Part shown: positions 16,832 through 23,701 of the stretch, piece after piece | Numbering within the stretch: position 1 is the stretch's first letter | Layout: every line of letters begins with the position of its first letter | Made by a program: the position numbers and the translations under genes | Notes under the pieces: model-generated | Seen by the model: the letters and a program-made list of their open reading frames with translations, nothing else | What the model was told of the DNA's origin: nothing | The model's database searches: none | NCBI GenBank assembly: GCA_041628225.1 | Contig: JBFKPQ010000001.1 | Span: 1 to 64,000, forward strand | DNA: 64,000 bases | Direction: 5' to 3' | From: JBFKPQ01 sp041628225 | GTDB taxonomy: Bacteria; Actinomycetota; Acidimicrobiia; Spongiisociales; JAENVV01

Positions 16832-18064
16832 GTGTCGTTGATCGTTCAGAAATACGGTGGGACGTCCGTCGGTGACCCGGAGCGGATCAAGCGGGTTGCC
16901 GGCCGTATCGCCGCCACCCGCCGCTCCGGCAACGACGTCATCGTGGTTGTGTCCGCCATGGGTCAGACAACCGACGAGCTCATCGCGCTGGCCGCCGACA
17001 TCAATGCCTCCCCGCCCGCTCGGGAGATGGACATGCTGCTCACCGCCGGAGAGCGGATCTCGATGGCGCTGCTGGCGATGGCGTTGGACATCGAAGGCGT
17101 CGAAGCGGTTTCGCTGACCGGTTCGCAAGCCGGCATCTTGACCGATGAGTCGCATGGCGCTGCTCGCATCAGGGAGATTCGCGGCGATCGGATTCGCATG
17201 AGTCTGGACGAGGGCAAAGTCGTCATCGTCGCCGGGTTCCAAGGTGTCTCTCCCCTCACGAAAGAGGTGACGACCCTCGGGCGAGGCGGCTCCGACGCCA
17301 CGGCCGTGGCTCTTGCCGCGGCGCATGGCGCGGATGTCTGCGAGATCTACACCGACGTCGACGGCGTGTTCACGGCGGATCCACGTCTCGTCCCGAACGC
17401 CCGAAAGCTCGATGAGGTCTCCTTCGAGGAGATGCTCGAACTGGCTGCCTCGGGCGCCGGCGTTCTCATGGGTCGGTCGGTCGAGTTCGGCCGTCGGTTC
17501 GGCATTCCGATCCACGTCCGCTCGTCGTTTCACGAACAGCCCGGTACCTGGGTGAAGGAGTCAACCATGGAGCAAGCCATTGTCAGTGGGGTCGCCCACG
17601 ACACCTCCGAGGCCAAGGTCACGGTGCACTCGGTGCCGGACCGTCCCGGTGTGGCCGCCGCCCTGTTCGAACAGCTGGCCACGGACGGTGTGATCATCGA
17701 CATGATCGTCCAGAACGTGTCGCATGCCGGCCAGACCGACATCTCATTCACGGTCCCGCGACAGCATGTCGAACGTGCCCGGACGACCGCGGCCGGCGTG
17801 GCGGCGGAACTCGGCGCCGGCGGGGTGGACGTCGACACGAGCATCGCCAAGGTGTCGCTGGTCGGTGCGGGCATGAAGTCGGAGTCCGGGATCGCGGCGC
17901 GCGTGTTCCGGGCACTCGCAGATCACTCGATCAACATCGAGATGATCTCGACCTCGACGATTCGGATCTCGTGTGTCGTGCAGGAGGCGCAGGTCGGTGA
18001 GGCCGTGCGTGCGCTCGTCGAGGAGTTCGCGCTGGGCGAGGTGAGTGAGGAGGTCGGGGTATGA
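16832..18064 (+). CDS. lysC: Aspartate kinase
   Basis: 410 aa. First step of the aspartate pathway to lysine, threonine, methionine and diaminopimelate. N-terminal KYGGTSVGD, the kinase segment TLGRGGSDATAVALA and the C-terminal pair of ACT domains (about residues 265-410) that bind feedback inhibitors are present. An internal start could yield the separate beta subunit known from actinobacteria: ATG at about 17569 (STMEQAIVSG) begins the ACT part. asd follows with a 4-bp overlap, forming the usual lysC-asd pair. Confidence 0.95.
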   Translation: MSLIVQKYGGTSVGDPERIKRVAGRIAATRRSGNDVIVVVSAMGQTTDELIALAADINASPPAREMDMLLTAGERISMALLAMALDIEGVEAVSLTGSQAGILTDESHGAARIREIRGDRIRMSLDEGKVVIVAGFQGVSPLTKEVTTLGRGGSDATAVALAAAHGADVCEIYTDVDGVFTADPRLVPNARKLDEVSFEEMLELAASGAGVLMGRSVEFGRRFGIPIHVRSSFHEQPGTWVKESTMEQAIVSGVAHDTSEAKVTVHSVPDRPGVAAALFEQLATDGVIIDMIVQNVSHAGQTDISFTVPRQHVERARTTAAGVAAELGAGGVDVDTSIAKVSLVGAGMKSESGIAARVFRALADHSINIEMISTSTIRISCVVQEAQVGEAVRALVEEFALGEVSEEVGV

Positions 18065-19074
18065 CGAAGCAGCGTGTGGCAGTGGTGGGTGCCACGGGAG
18101 CCGTCGGCCGGACGATGCTCGAGATCCTGGACCAGCGAGATTTCCCGATCGAAGAGCTCCGATTGCTCGCCTCGGCCCGCTCGGCGGGTCAGGTGGTCGG
18201 GACCCGATGGGGGGATGTGACCATCGAAGATCTGGCCACCGCAGATCCGACCGGCATCGAGGTCGCATTGTTCTCGGCCGGAGGAGCTCGCTCCACCGAG
18301 TTCGCTCCTGCGTTCGCGGCGGCCGGAGCAGTCGTCGTCGACAACTCGTCGGCGTTTCGCATGGACCCCGACGTTCCGCTGGTCGTCGCCGGCGTGAACG
18401 ACGGCGCCGCGGCCGCCCACCGCGGCATCATCGCCAACCCGAACTGCACGACGATGACCCTCCTCATGGGCATCGGCCCCCTGCACCGGGCCGCCGGTTT
18501 GGTATCGATGGTGGCGTCGTCCTATCAGTCCGTGTCGGGTTCCGGCATGAAGGGCATGGACGAACTGACGCGTCAGGTCGAGGCATTGGGCGGGGATCGC
18601 GGCGCCCTGTCGAGCGGCGGCTGGATCGATCCGGGCGGCGACGTCTATTCGCGCCCGATCGGCTGGAACGTCATCCCGTTCGCCGGTGGCGCAGCGGAAG
18701 GCGGATACACGGACGAGGAATGGAAGCTCGTGAACGAGACGCGCAAGATCCTCGACGCGCCCGGGGTCGAAGTCGAACCCCTGTGCGTCCGCGTCCCCGT
18801 GATGGTGGGACACGGCATCGCGGCCACGGCGTTTTTCGACCGACCCGTGGCAGCCGAGGAAGCCATCGAGATCATCGCCGCGGCTCCCGGAGTGCAGGTG
18901 TGGTCGGACACCGTCCCTACCCCCCTCGACTCGGCGGGCATCGATGACGTGCTCGTGGGACGAATCCGCCCGACCGTCGGGCGGCCGGGCGGGATCTCGC
19001 TGTGGACGGTGGGCGACAACCTCCGGAAGGGCGCGGCCCTGAACGCCGTCCAGATCGCTGAGCTGCTGGTCTGA
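18061..19074 (+). CDS. asd: Aspartate-semialdehyde dehydrogenase
   Basis: 337 aa. Reduces aspartyl phosphate to aspartate semialdehyde with NADPH. It has VAVVGATGAVG (NADP-binding), catalytic Cys129 in NPNCTT, SGSGMKGM, and the VRVPVMVGHG segment with the catalytic His. It overlaps lysC by ATGA and ends one base before a convergent small-protein gene. Confidence 0.95.
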   Translation: MTKQRVAVVGATGAVGRTMLEILDQRDFPIEELRLLASARSAGQVVGTRWGDVTIEDLATADPTGIEVALFSAGGARSTEFAPAFAAAGAVVVDNSSAFRMDPDVPLVVAGVNDGAAAAHRGIIANPNCTTMTLLMGIGPLHRAAGLVSMVASSYQSVSGSGMKGMDELTRQVEALGGDRGALSSGGWIDPGGDVYSRPIGWNVIPFAGGAAEGGYTDEEWKLVNETRKILDAPGVEVEPLCVRVPVMVGHGIAATAFFDRPVAAEEAIEIIAAAPGVQVWSDTVPTPLDSAGIDDVLVGRIRPTVGRPGGISLWTVGDNLRKGAALNAVQIAELLV

Positions 19075-19473
19075 TCAGGCGGCTTGCGGCTGGCCGGTTT
19101 CCGGCTCGTCGGACTGGAAGCGTTCCTTGACGGACTCGTACCAGCTCTTGAGCTTTGCGGCCGTCCGGGCCCGTCGCTCGGCACCGTTGCGCGGGTCGAG
19201 GTAGTACGCGGCAGCGGCGGTCGAGGCCAACCCCAGCATGGTCCGGCCCCGGCGGCGCGACGTCAACGCGACCGGCGCGGCGGTGGCGACGGCTTGCAGC
19301 ACGCCCGTGGCTCGATCCTGGGCCGTGTCCACGAACTCGGAGGCGGTGTCTTTCACGTCGTCGACATCGATCGACGAGGCGACGTCGCTCGCCGCTTCGG
19401 CGACGGTCTGCGCCGTGTCGCGCACCCACGCTCCCACGGTTTCAGTCACATCTCCAACGGTGGTCTTCGGCAT
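19075..19473 (-). CDS. Hypothetical YtxH-like helical protein
   Basis: 132 aa, not recognised as a defined family. The first 60 residues are an amphipathic, Asp/Ala/Thr-rich helix (VTETVGAWVRDTAQTVAEAASDVASS), followed by a short Ala-rich hydrophobic stretch (about 68-100, with AAAYYLDPRNGAERRA) and a charged end (KSWYESVKERFQSDEPE). The YYLDP-x-x-G-x-x-R motif recurs in small actinobacterial membrane-associated proteins of the YtxH/gas-vesicle-like kind. A strong Shine-Dalgarno GGAGG lies seven bases before the ATG, so translation is certain. It sits two bases after the EF-hand peptide gene. Confidence 0.7.
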   Translation of the reverse strand: MPKTTVGDVTETVGAWVRDTAQTVAEAASDVASSIDVDDVKDTASEFVDTAQDRATGVLQAVATAAPVALTSRRRGRTMLGLASTAAAAYYLDPRNGAERRARTAAKLKSWYESVKERFQSDEPETGQPQAA

Positions 19474-19475
19474 GG

Positions 19476-19667
19476 TCAATCCTCCAGTTCTCGGCCGACT
19501 TCGGCCGCCTCTTCTTCGAACTCCTCGGCGATGTCCTCGATGAATTCGTCGACTCGTTCTATCTCTTCGTCGCTGACGGCTCCGTCGCCGTCTTCGTCGG
19601 CGCACGCCGCGGGAACCATCGAAGTGATCCCGATGAGACATGCCGCCAGGGTCTTGTTCCAGTCCAC
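19476..19667 (-). CDS. Small secreted EF-hand protein
   Basis: 63 aa with a near-ideal Shine-Dalgarno sequence (AAGGAGG, five bases before ATG). Residues 1-21 look like a signal peptide ending in A-A-C-A; the Cys at 22 could be a lipid attachment site, but the residue at -3 is Pro, so this is weak. Directly after it is a perfect EF-hand loop, Asp24 to Glu35 (D-E-D-G-D-G-A-V-S-D-E-E, ligands at 1, 3, 5, 12 and Gly at 6). The rest is an extremely acidic helix. No incoming helix exists, so it is half an EF hand. Calcium binding outside the membrane is inferred. First gene of a pair with the 132-aa protein. Confidence 0.75.
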   Translation of the reverse strand: MDWNKTLAACLIGITSMVPAACADEDGDGAVSDEEIERVDEFIEDIAEEFEEEAAEVGRELED

Positions 19668-19707
19668 GGTTCCTCCTTCACGGAGGGTTACCCGCGCGCC
19701 GAGCGAC

Positions 19708-20160
19708 TCAAACCCAGTACCGGATGAGGCGTCCGATGCCTCTCAAGAGCATGCCGAGCCCCCGGCGCCAGGGCGGTTCGGGGATCTTGGAGAACGCGAT
19801 GGCGTCGGCCATGGAGGACGGCTCACTCTGCGGACCGGCGGTGAGCCGGCTCAGCTTGGTGAGTTCGCCGGGATCGCACCAGATGCTCTGACAGATCGAG
19901 CAGACGTCGAGGGTCACGACCCCAAGCGGATGGTTCATCTCGAGGACGACCATGCCCGCCGCGCAGAACGGGCAGGACGGCCCACCGGGAACACCACGGT
20001 CTGCGGCGGCCCGTACGAGGTCTCTGCGCCCGTCGTAACCGACCAGCAAGCCGAGATCCGCCCGATTCGACGCCACGCCGTGCCCCCGTGGGCATTCCAG
20101 GCGGTTGCCGGTGCTGTGCGTCGGCATCAGGATGGCGTCACATCGGGGGCAGCGATACAC
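19708..20160 (-). CDS. Zinc-finger protein, zf-TFIIB type
   Basis: 150 aa, GTG start. Three cysteine pairs are visible: N-terminal CPRCD with ECPRG (residues 4-25), SCPFCAAGM (about 63-70), and LDVCSICQSIWCDPGEL (about 84-100). The C-x-x-C..D-x-C-x-x-C-x-x-x-W-x-D-x-G-E-L pattern is the TFIIB-type zinc ribbon family of small bacterial proteins, function unknown. The C-terminus (RRGLGMLLRGIGRLIRYWV) is a basic amphipathic helix that may touch membrane. TAACAT sits seven bases before the start, a leaderless-like signal. Confidence 0.8.
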   Translation of the reverse strand: MYRCPRCDAILMPTHSTGNRLECPRGHGVASNRADLGLLVGYDGRRDLVRAAADRGVPGGPSCPFCAAGMVVLEMNHPLGVVTLDVCSICQSIWCDPGELTKLSRLTAGPQSEPSSMADAIAFSKIPEPPWRRGLGMLLRGIGRLIRYWV

Positions 20161-20184
20161 GCCGCCGATGTTACGGCTGAATCG

Positions 20185-20216
20185 AAACAGCCTCCGAGTT
20201 TCCTCGGAGGCTGTTT
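20185..20216 (-). terminator. Rho-independent-type hairpin after tRNA-Pro
   Basis: A perfect 14-bp stem closed by GAAA (minus-strand sense): AAACAGCCTCCGAG pairs with CTCGGAGGCTGTTT. It starts eight bases after the tRNA 3' end. The trailing T run is part of the stem (CTGTTT). It also lies beyond the start side of the zinc-finger gene and would shield that gene from read-through. Confidence 0.8.
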
Positions 20217-20224
20217 CTTTCGGG

Positions 20225-20298
20225 TCGGGACGGCCGGATTTGAACCGGCGACCTCATCGTCCCGAACGATGCGCGCTACCAACCTGCGCCACGTCCCG
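20225..20298 (-). tRNA. tRNA-Pro (anticodon CGG)
   Basis: A full cloverleaf can be drawn: acceptor CGGGACG/CGTCCCG with discriminator A, D arm GCGC..GCGC, anticodon stem CATCG/CGATG with loop TTCGGGA (anticodon CGG, reading CCG codons), variable loop AGGTC and T arm GCCGG-TTCAAAT-CCGGC. It is 74 nt and the CCA end is not encoded. The CCG codon is heavily used in this GC-rich DNA. A hairpin terminator follows. Confidence 0.97.
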
Positions 20299-20332
20299 TG
20301 AGGGCGTCATGCTAGTCCCGCCCGCCGCGGTG

Positions 20333-21586
20333 TCATTCCTCGAATTCGTGCAGCGTGACCCGGACCCTGCCAATACGGCGGCGATCCATCGTTTCGACCA
20401 CCAGGTGCACCGAGCCCAGGTCCACGGCGTCGCCCTCATGGGGGATATCGCCGAATGCCGCCAGGAACAAGCCGCCCACGGTGGTGTACGGGCCGTCGGG
20501 CAGCACGGCGCCGATCGTCTCGGCGAGTTCGGAGACCGGCATGGAGCCGTCCGCGATCCAGAGCCCCTCTCCGGTTACGGCCGCCGCGGGAACTCCAGGG
20601 TCGAACTCGTCGTGGAAATCACCGACCAGCTCCGAGACGAGGTCCTTGGCCGTGATGATGCCTTCGATCCCGCCGTGTTCATCGAGCACGACGGCGATGC
20701 CGATGCGGCGTGTGCGGAAATCGTGGAGCACGGCCATGAGTGGGGCGGTCTCGGGCACGAAGTAGGGATCGCGCAAAAGTCGCTCGATACGTTCGGGTGT
20801 CAGCTCGGGTGATCGCAGCAGATCCTTGACGTAGAGCACGCCGGCCAACTGGTCGACCTCGCCTTCCGAGGTCAGGACGGGATAGCGGGAATGCCCTGTG
20901 GAGGCGACGACCGACCGGACGGCCGCCTCGTCGAGTGGGAGGTGCAGGCTGACGATGTCGACGCGGGGCGTCATCACGTCGCGGACCAGACGGTCGGTGG
21001 CCGTGAACAAAGCCTCGATCAGCTCGCGTTCTTCCTGCTCGATCTCTCCGGCCTGCTCGCCCAGGACGGCGAGCGCTTTGACGTCTTCTTCGGTGACCGC
21101 CCGCTCGGCGTCGACGTCGGCGCCGACCAGTCGCAGAATGAGTCCGCTGACAGCCCGGAAGATCCGGGCGACCGGGTCGATGACGCGCGAGGCGCGCCAC
21201 AAGGTCGGCGCCACCGCCAAGCCGTACCGCTCCGGGTAGCGGGAGGCGAGGGTCTTCGGTGTGATCTCGCCGACGACGAGCACGATGGCCGTCAGCCCGA
21301 AGGTGGCGACGATCGTTCCCCACTGTTCCCCGAGTAGATCGACCGCGAGGATCGTGGCGAGCGCGGCAGCGAGGATGTTCACGAAGTTGTTGGCGACCAG
21401 GATGGTGCCGATCGTTCGCTCCGGATGAGACGCCAGCGCCAGCAACGCGTTGCCCCGCCGACCCTCGAGCCGCGCCAGCCGCTCACGCGGAATGGCGACG
21501 ACGGCCGTTTCGGACCCGGACAAGAATCCCGAGGCGACCAGGCAGAGAACCAGGGTCACCAGGATGACGAGGCGTTCGGCGGTCAT
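20333..21586 (-). CDS. CNNM/CorC-family membrane protein with CBS domains (HlyC/CorC)
   Basis: 417 aa. Layout: DUF21/CNNM membrane domain (about residues 1-185, with GSETAV, VGEITPKTLA), two CBS domains (about 205-325; MTPRVDIVSL, RYPVL, GVLYVKDLL), and a CorC_HlyC C-terminal domain (about 340-415). Family members are linked to Mg2+ export or cobalt resistance; the old name hemolysin is misleading. ATG at 21586 is chosen because it starts the first TM directly; the gene follows the lone receiver gene by eight bases. Confidence 0.88.
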   Translation of the reverse strand: MTAERLVILVTLVLCLVASGFLSGSETAVVAIPRERLARLEGRRGNALLALASHPERTIGTILVANNFVNILAAALATILAVDLLGEQWGTIVATFGLTAIVLVVGEITPKTLASRYPERYGLAVAPTLWRASRVIDPVARIFRAVSGLILRLVGADVDAERAVTEEDVKALAVLGEQAGEIEQEERELIEALFTATDRLVRDVMTPRVDIVSLHLPLDEAAVRSVVASTGHSRYPVLTSEGEVDQLAGVLYVKDLLRSPELTPERIERLLRDPYFVPETAPLMAVLHDFRTRRIGIAVVLDEHGGIEGIITAKDLVSELVGDFHDEFDPGVPAAAVTGEGLWIADGSMPVSELAETIGAVLPDGPYTTVGGLFLAAFGDIPHEGDAVDLGSVHLVVETMDRRRIGRVRVTLHEFEE

Positions 21587-21594
21587 GCCCCGCG

Positions 21595-21960
21595 TCAGTC
21601 GACGGAGGCGGCCAGGACTGCTCTGAGCTGCTGCGCCGTGAACGGCTTCACCACCCAGGCGTCGGCGCCGGCCCGCTTCGCCAGAAACTGGTCGGCGGAG
21701 CGGTCGAGGAGCAACACCACAGGCCGATCGGGAATGTCGCCGGCGTACACGGCTTCCTTGAGAGCCCGCGTTACGGCCATGCCACCCATCGAACCCACCT
21801 GCATGTCGACGAGGTAGATCGACGCCGTTCGGCGCTGCGCAGCCATGATCGCGTCCCTCGGCTGTTCGACGACCTCGAGATGAGTGGCCGGTTCGATGAT
21901 CGCGGCGGCGACGTCGTTCCGGACCCACGGTGTGTCGGCGACGAGGAGAATCGTGCTCAT
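21595..21960 (-). CDS. Stand-alone response regulator receiver domain
   Basis: 121 aa, only a receiver. Phosphoacceptor Asp52 (YLVDMQVGSMGG) and the conserved Lys105 (VVKPF) are present; of the two acidic residues after beta-1 one is kept (Asp9, in VADTP). No output domain exists, so it would act by protein contact as CheY/Spo0F-type regulators do. No kinase gene is adjacent. It precedes the CorC-type gene by eight bases and is probably co-transcribed. TACCAT stands eight bases before its ATG. Confidence 0.85.
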   Translation of the reverse strand: MSTILLVADTPWVRNDVAAAIIEPATHLEVVEQPRDAIMAAQRRTASIYLVDMQVGSMGGMAVTRALKEAVYAGDIPDRPVVLLLDRSADQFLAKRAGADAWVVKPFTAQQLRAVLAASVD

Positions 21961-22050
21961 GGCGCGGCATGGTAGCCGCAGCAGATCGGCCCATCGTGGT
22001 CGGCATCCCGGCGAATTCGGACGTGTGGCTCGCTCCTATCATGGCGGCCC

Positions 22051-23289
22051 GTGTTACGTAGAACGTTGGTGCTCGCTGCCGTACTGGTGTCGTTGGCCGT
22101 TCCCGCTCTCGCCCAGGGGTCCTCGGCTCCCATCGACGTGATCGATGTGACCGGTCCCCTCGATGCCCACGGGATTCGATACGTCACCGACCAGATCCAG
22201 GAGGCCCCCGAACGCGGAACTCAGGCGATCGTCCTCCAGATCGACGCTGCCGCGGTCGTCGGCCGGACTGCAAGGGAAGACCTCGATGACCTCCTGATGG
22301 TCGTTGCCGACCCGCCGGTCCCGGTGATCGCCTGGGTGGGGGACGCGCCGGCCGTGGCGTTCGGGGGCGCGTTGGAGGTGGCGCTCTCGGCCGGCCACAC
22401 GGTGGCGGCACCGGGTGTGGAGATCGGCCACCGCCATCCGACGGTCCTCGGTCATGGATCGAATCCCGACGAGACGCGGACCGTTGTCGACGGTCCGATG
22501 GATGGACTCGTGGACGACGTCCAGGCCACGATCGGAGGCCTGATCGTGTCGCTCGACGGGATGACGTTACCGACTTCGGCAGGACCGGTGACCCTCGATA
22601 CGGCCGTGCAGACCACCGATGACGGCGAAGTGCGCATGCGCGTGGTGCCAGAGGTTCGATTCCTCGAGCCGGGACTCTGGACGCGGACGCTCCGCCTGGC
22701 CCTCCGCCCCGAAGCGGTGTTCTTCTTCTTGACCATCGGTCTGGCCTTCGCGGCGTTCGAGTTCTACGCCATCGGTCCGGGCGTGGCCGCCGCCACGGCC
22801 TCCGTTCCGCTCCTGCTGGCCGGATATGGGCTCAGTCAACTCCCGATCGGCTGGGGTCTCTTCTTGGTGCTGTTTGCGATGTGGCTGATGACGAGTGACT
22901 ATCAGCGGGGAGGGTTCGGCGTGCTCTCGTACTTGGCGACCGTCCTGCTTGGAATCGGAGGTTTCTTCATCACCGACACGCGACCTGCGCTTCCTCCGAG
23001 CGGGTGGGCTGTCGTGCTCACCGCCGTCGGTGTCGGCCTGTTCTATCTGGTGGCCATGCCGACCGTGGCGAGGTCGCGGTTCACGACGCAGACCATCGGA
23101 CGCGACCATCTCATCGGCCGACGAGGACGTGCTGTGACCGACCTCACCGGACATGGGACGGTGGATGTGGACGGTGCCGTGTGGGAGGCGGTGTCCCACC
23201 GGGAGTCGGGCATCGCGGCCGGCGACGAAGTCGTCGTCCATGGGGTCCAAGGCCTGTTTCTCGAGGTGGAACCACCGGAAGAGGGTTGA
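22051..23289 (+). CDS. NfeD-family membrane protein with degenerate protease-like domain
   Basis: 412 aa, GTG start. Signal peptide (1-22), a ClpP/crotonase-like domain (about 26-215), four or five TM segments (about 230-345) and a C-terminal OB-fold NfeD domain (about 350-412, GRRGRAVTDLTGHGTVDVDG). This is the long NfeD (NfeD1b) architecture whose partners are usually SPFH proteins. In true members the first domain has a catalytic Ser in A-S-A-G-T; here the matching stretch reads APAVAFGGALE with no Ser, so peptidase activity is unlikely. No SPFH gene is adjacent. Confidence 0.82.
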   Translation: MLRRTLVLAAVLVSLAVPALAQGSSAPIDVIDVTGPLDAHGIRYVTDQIQEAPERGTQAIVLQIDAAAVVGRTAREDLDDLLMVVADPPVPVIAWVGDAPAVAFGGALEVALSAGHTVAAPGVEIGHRHPTVLGHGSNPDETRTVVDGPMDGLVDDVQATIGGLIVSLDGMTLPTSAGPVTLDTAVQTTDDGEVRMRVVPEVRFLEPGLWTRTLRLALRPEAVFFFLTIGLAFAAFEFYAIGPGVAAATASVPLLLAGYGLSQLPIGWGLFLVLFAMWLMTSDYQRGGFGVLSYLATVLLGIGGFFITDTRPALPPSGWAVVLTAVGVGLFYLVAMPTVARSRFTTQTIGRDHLIGRRGRAVTDLTGHGTVDVDGAVWEAVSHRESGIAAGDEVVVHGVQGLFLEVEPPEEG

Positions 23290-23361
23290 CCAGGTCGCGA
23301 AAAACCTCTCGATCGCCTGCCAAAAACTTCCTGGTGGGCTGGAGTGTCTAGTGCTAGCTTC

Positions 23362-23376
23362 CCTTGCGCAGCAAGG
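23362..23376 (+). promoter_or_regulatory. Inverted repeat in the whiB leader
   Basis: CCTTGC-GCA-GCAAGG is a perfect 6-bp inverted repeat ending ten bases before the whiB Shine-Dalgarno sequence. It could be an operator or a leader hairpin. No known motif is recognised. Confidence 0.3.
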
Positions 23377-23399
23377 CGGCGATGTGGAGGAGGACCCGC

Positions 23400-23645
23400 G
23401 TGACGACGGCGAACGACTGGCAATCGAGGGGGTTGTGCAGGGGGAATCATTCACATTTGTTTTTTCCACCGAGCACCTTCGAGCGCAAAGACGAACGTCA
23501 ACGTCGCGAAGCGAGAGCCAAGGCGATCTGCCAGGTGTGCCCGGTGGAGAAAGACTGTGTCGACTACGCCCTCGACATCCGTGAACCGTACGGGATCTGG
23601 GGCGGCACGACGGAGTCCGACCGGAGAGCTTTGATCGCCTCCTGA
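23400..23645 (+). CDS. WhiB-family iron-sulfur transcription regulator
   Basis: 81 aa from a GTG preceded by an excellent Shine-Dalgarno sequence (GGAGGAGG, 5-6 bases upstream); longer frames are therefore not used. The four cluster Cys are Cys13, Cys44, Cys47 and Cys53 (C-x30-C-x2-C-x5-C), then the G-I-W-G-G turn and a basic end (ESDRRAL). This is an actinobacteria-specific family that binds [4Fe-4S] and often partners with region 4 of the main sigma factor. The short form resembles WhiB1/WhmE-type proteins. Subgroup is not certain. The 110-bp upstream gap carries its promoter. Confidence 0.9.
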   Translation: MTTANDWQSRGLCRGNHSHLFFPPSTFERKDERQRREARAKAICQVCPVEKDCVDYALDIREPYGIWGGTTESDRRALIAS

Positions 23646-23667
23646 GCAAACGAGTTCGTGTGGTGAG

Positions 23668-23694
23668 GGCCGGCCCGAAGCGGGTCGGCCTTTT
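23668..23694 (+). terminator. Rho-independent terminator after whiB
   Basis: A 10-bp stem (GGCCGGCCCG / CGGGTCGGCC, one G-T pair) with loop AAG is followed by TTTT. It ends the whiB transcript; the convergent selB gene ends seven bases further on. Confidence 0.8.
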
Positions 23695-23701
23695 CCTTGG
23701 C

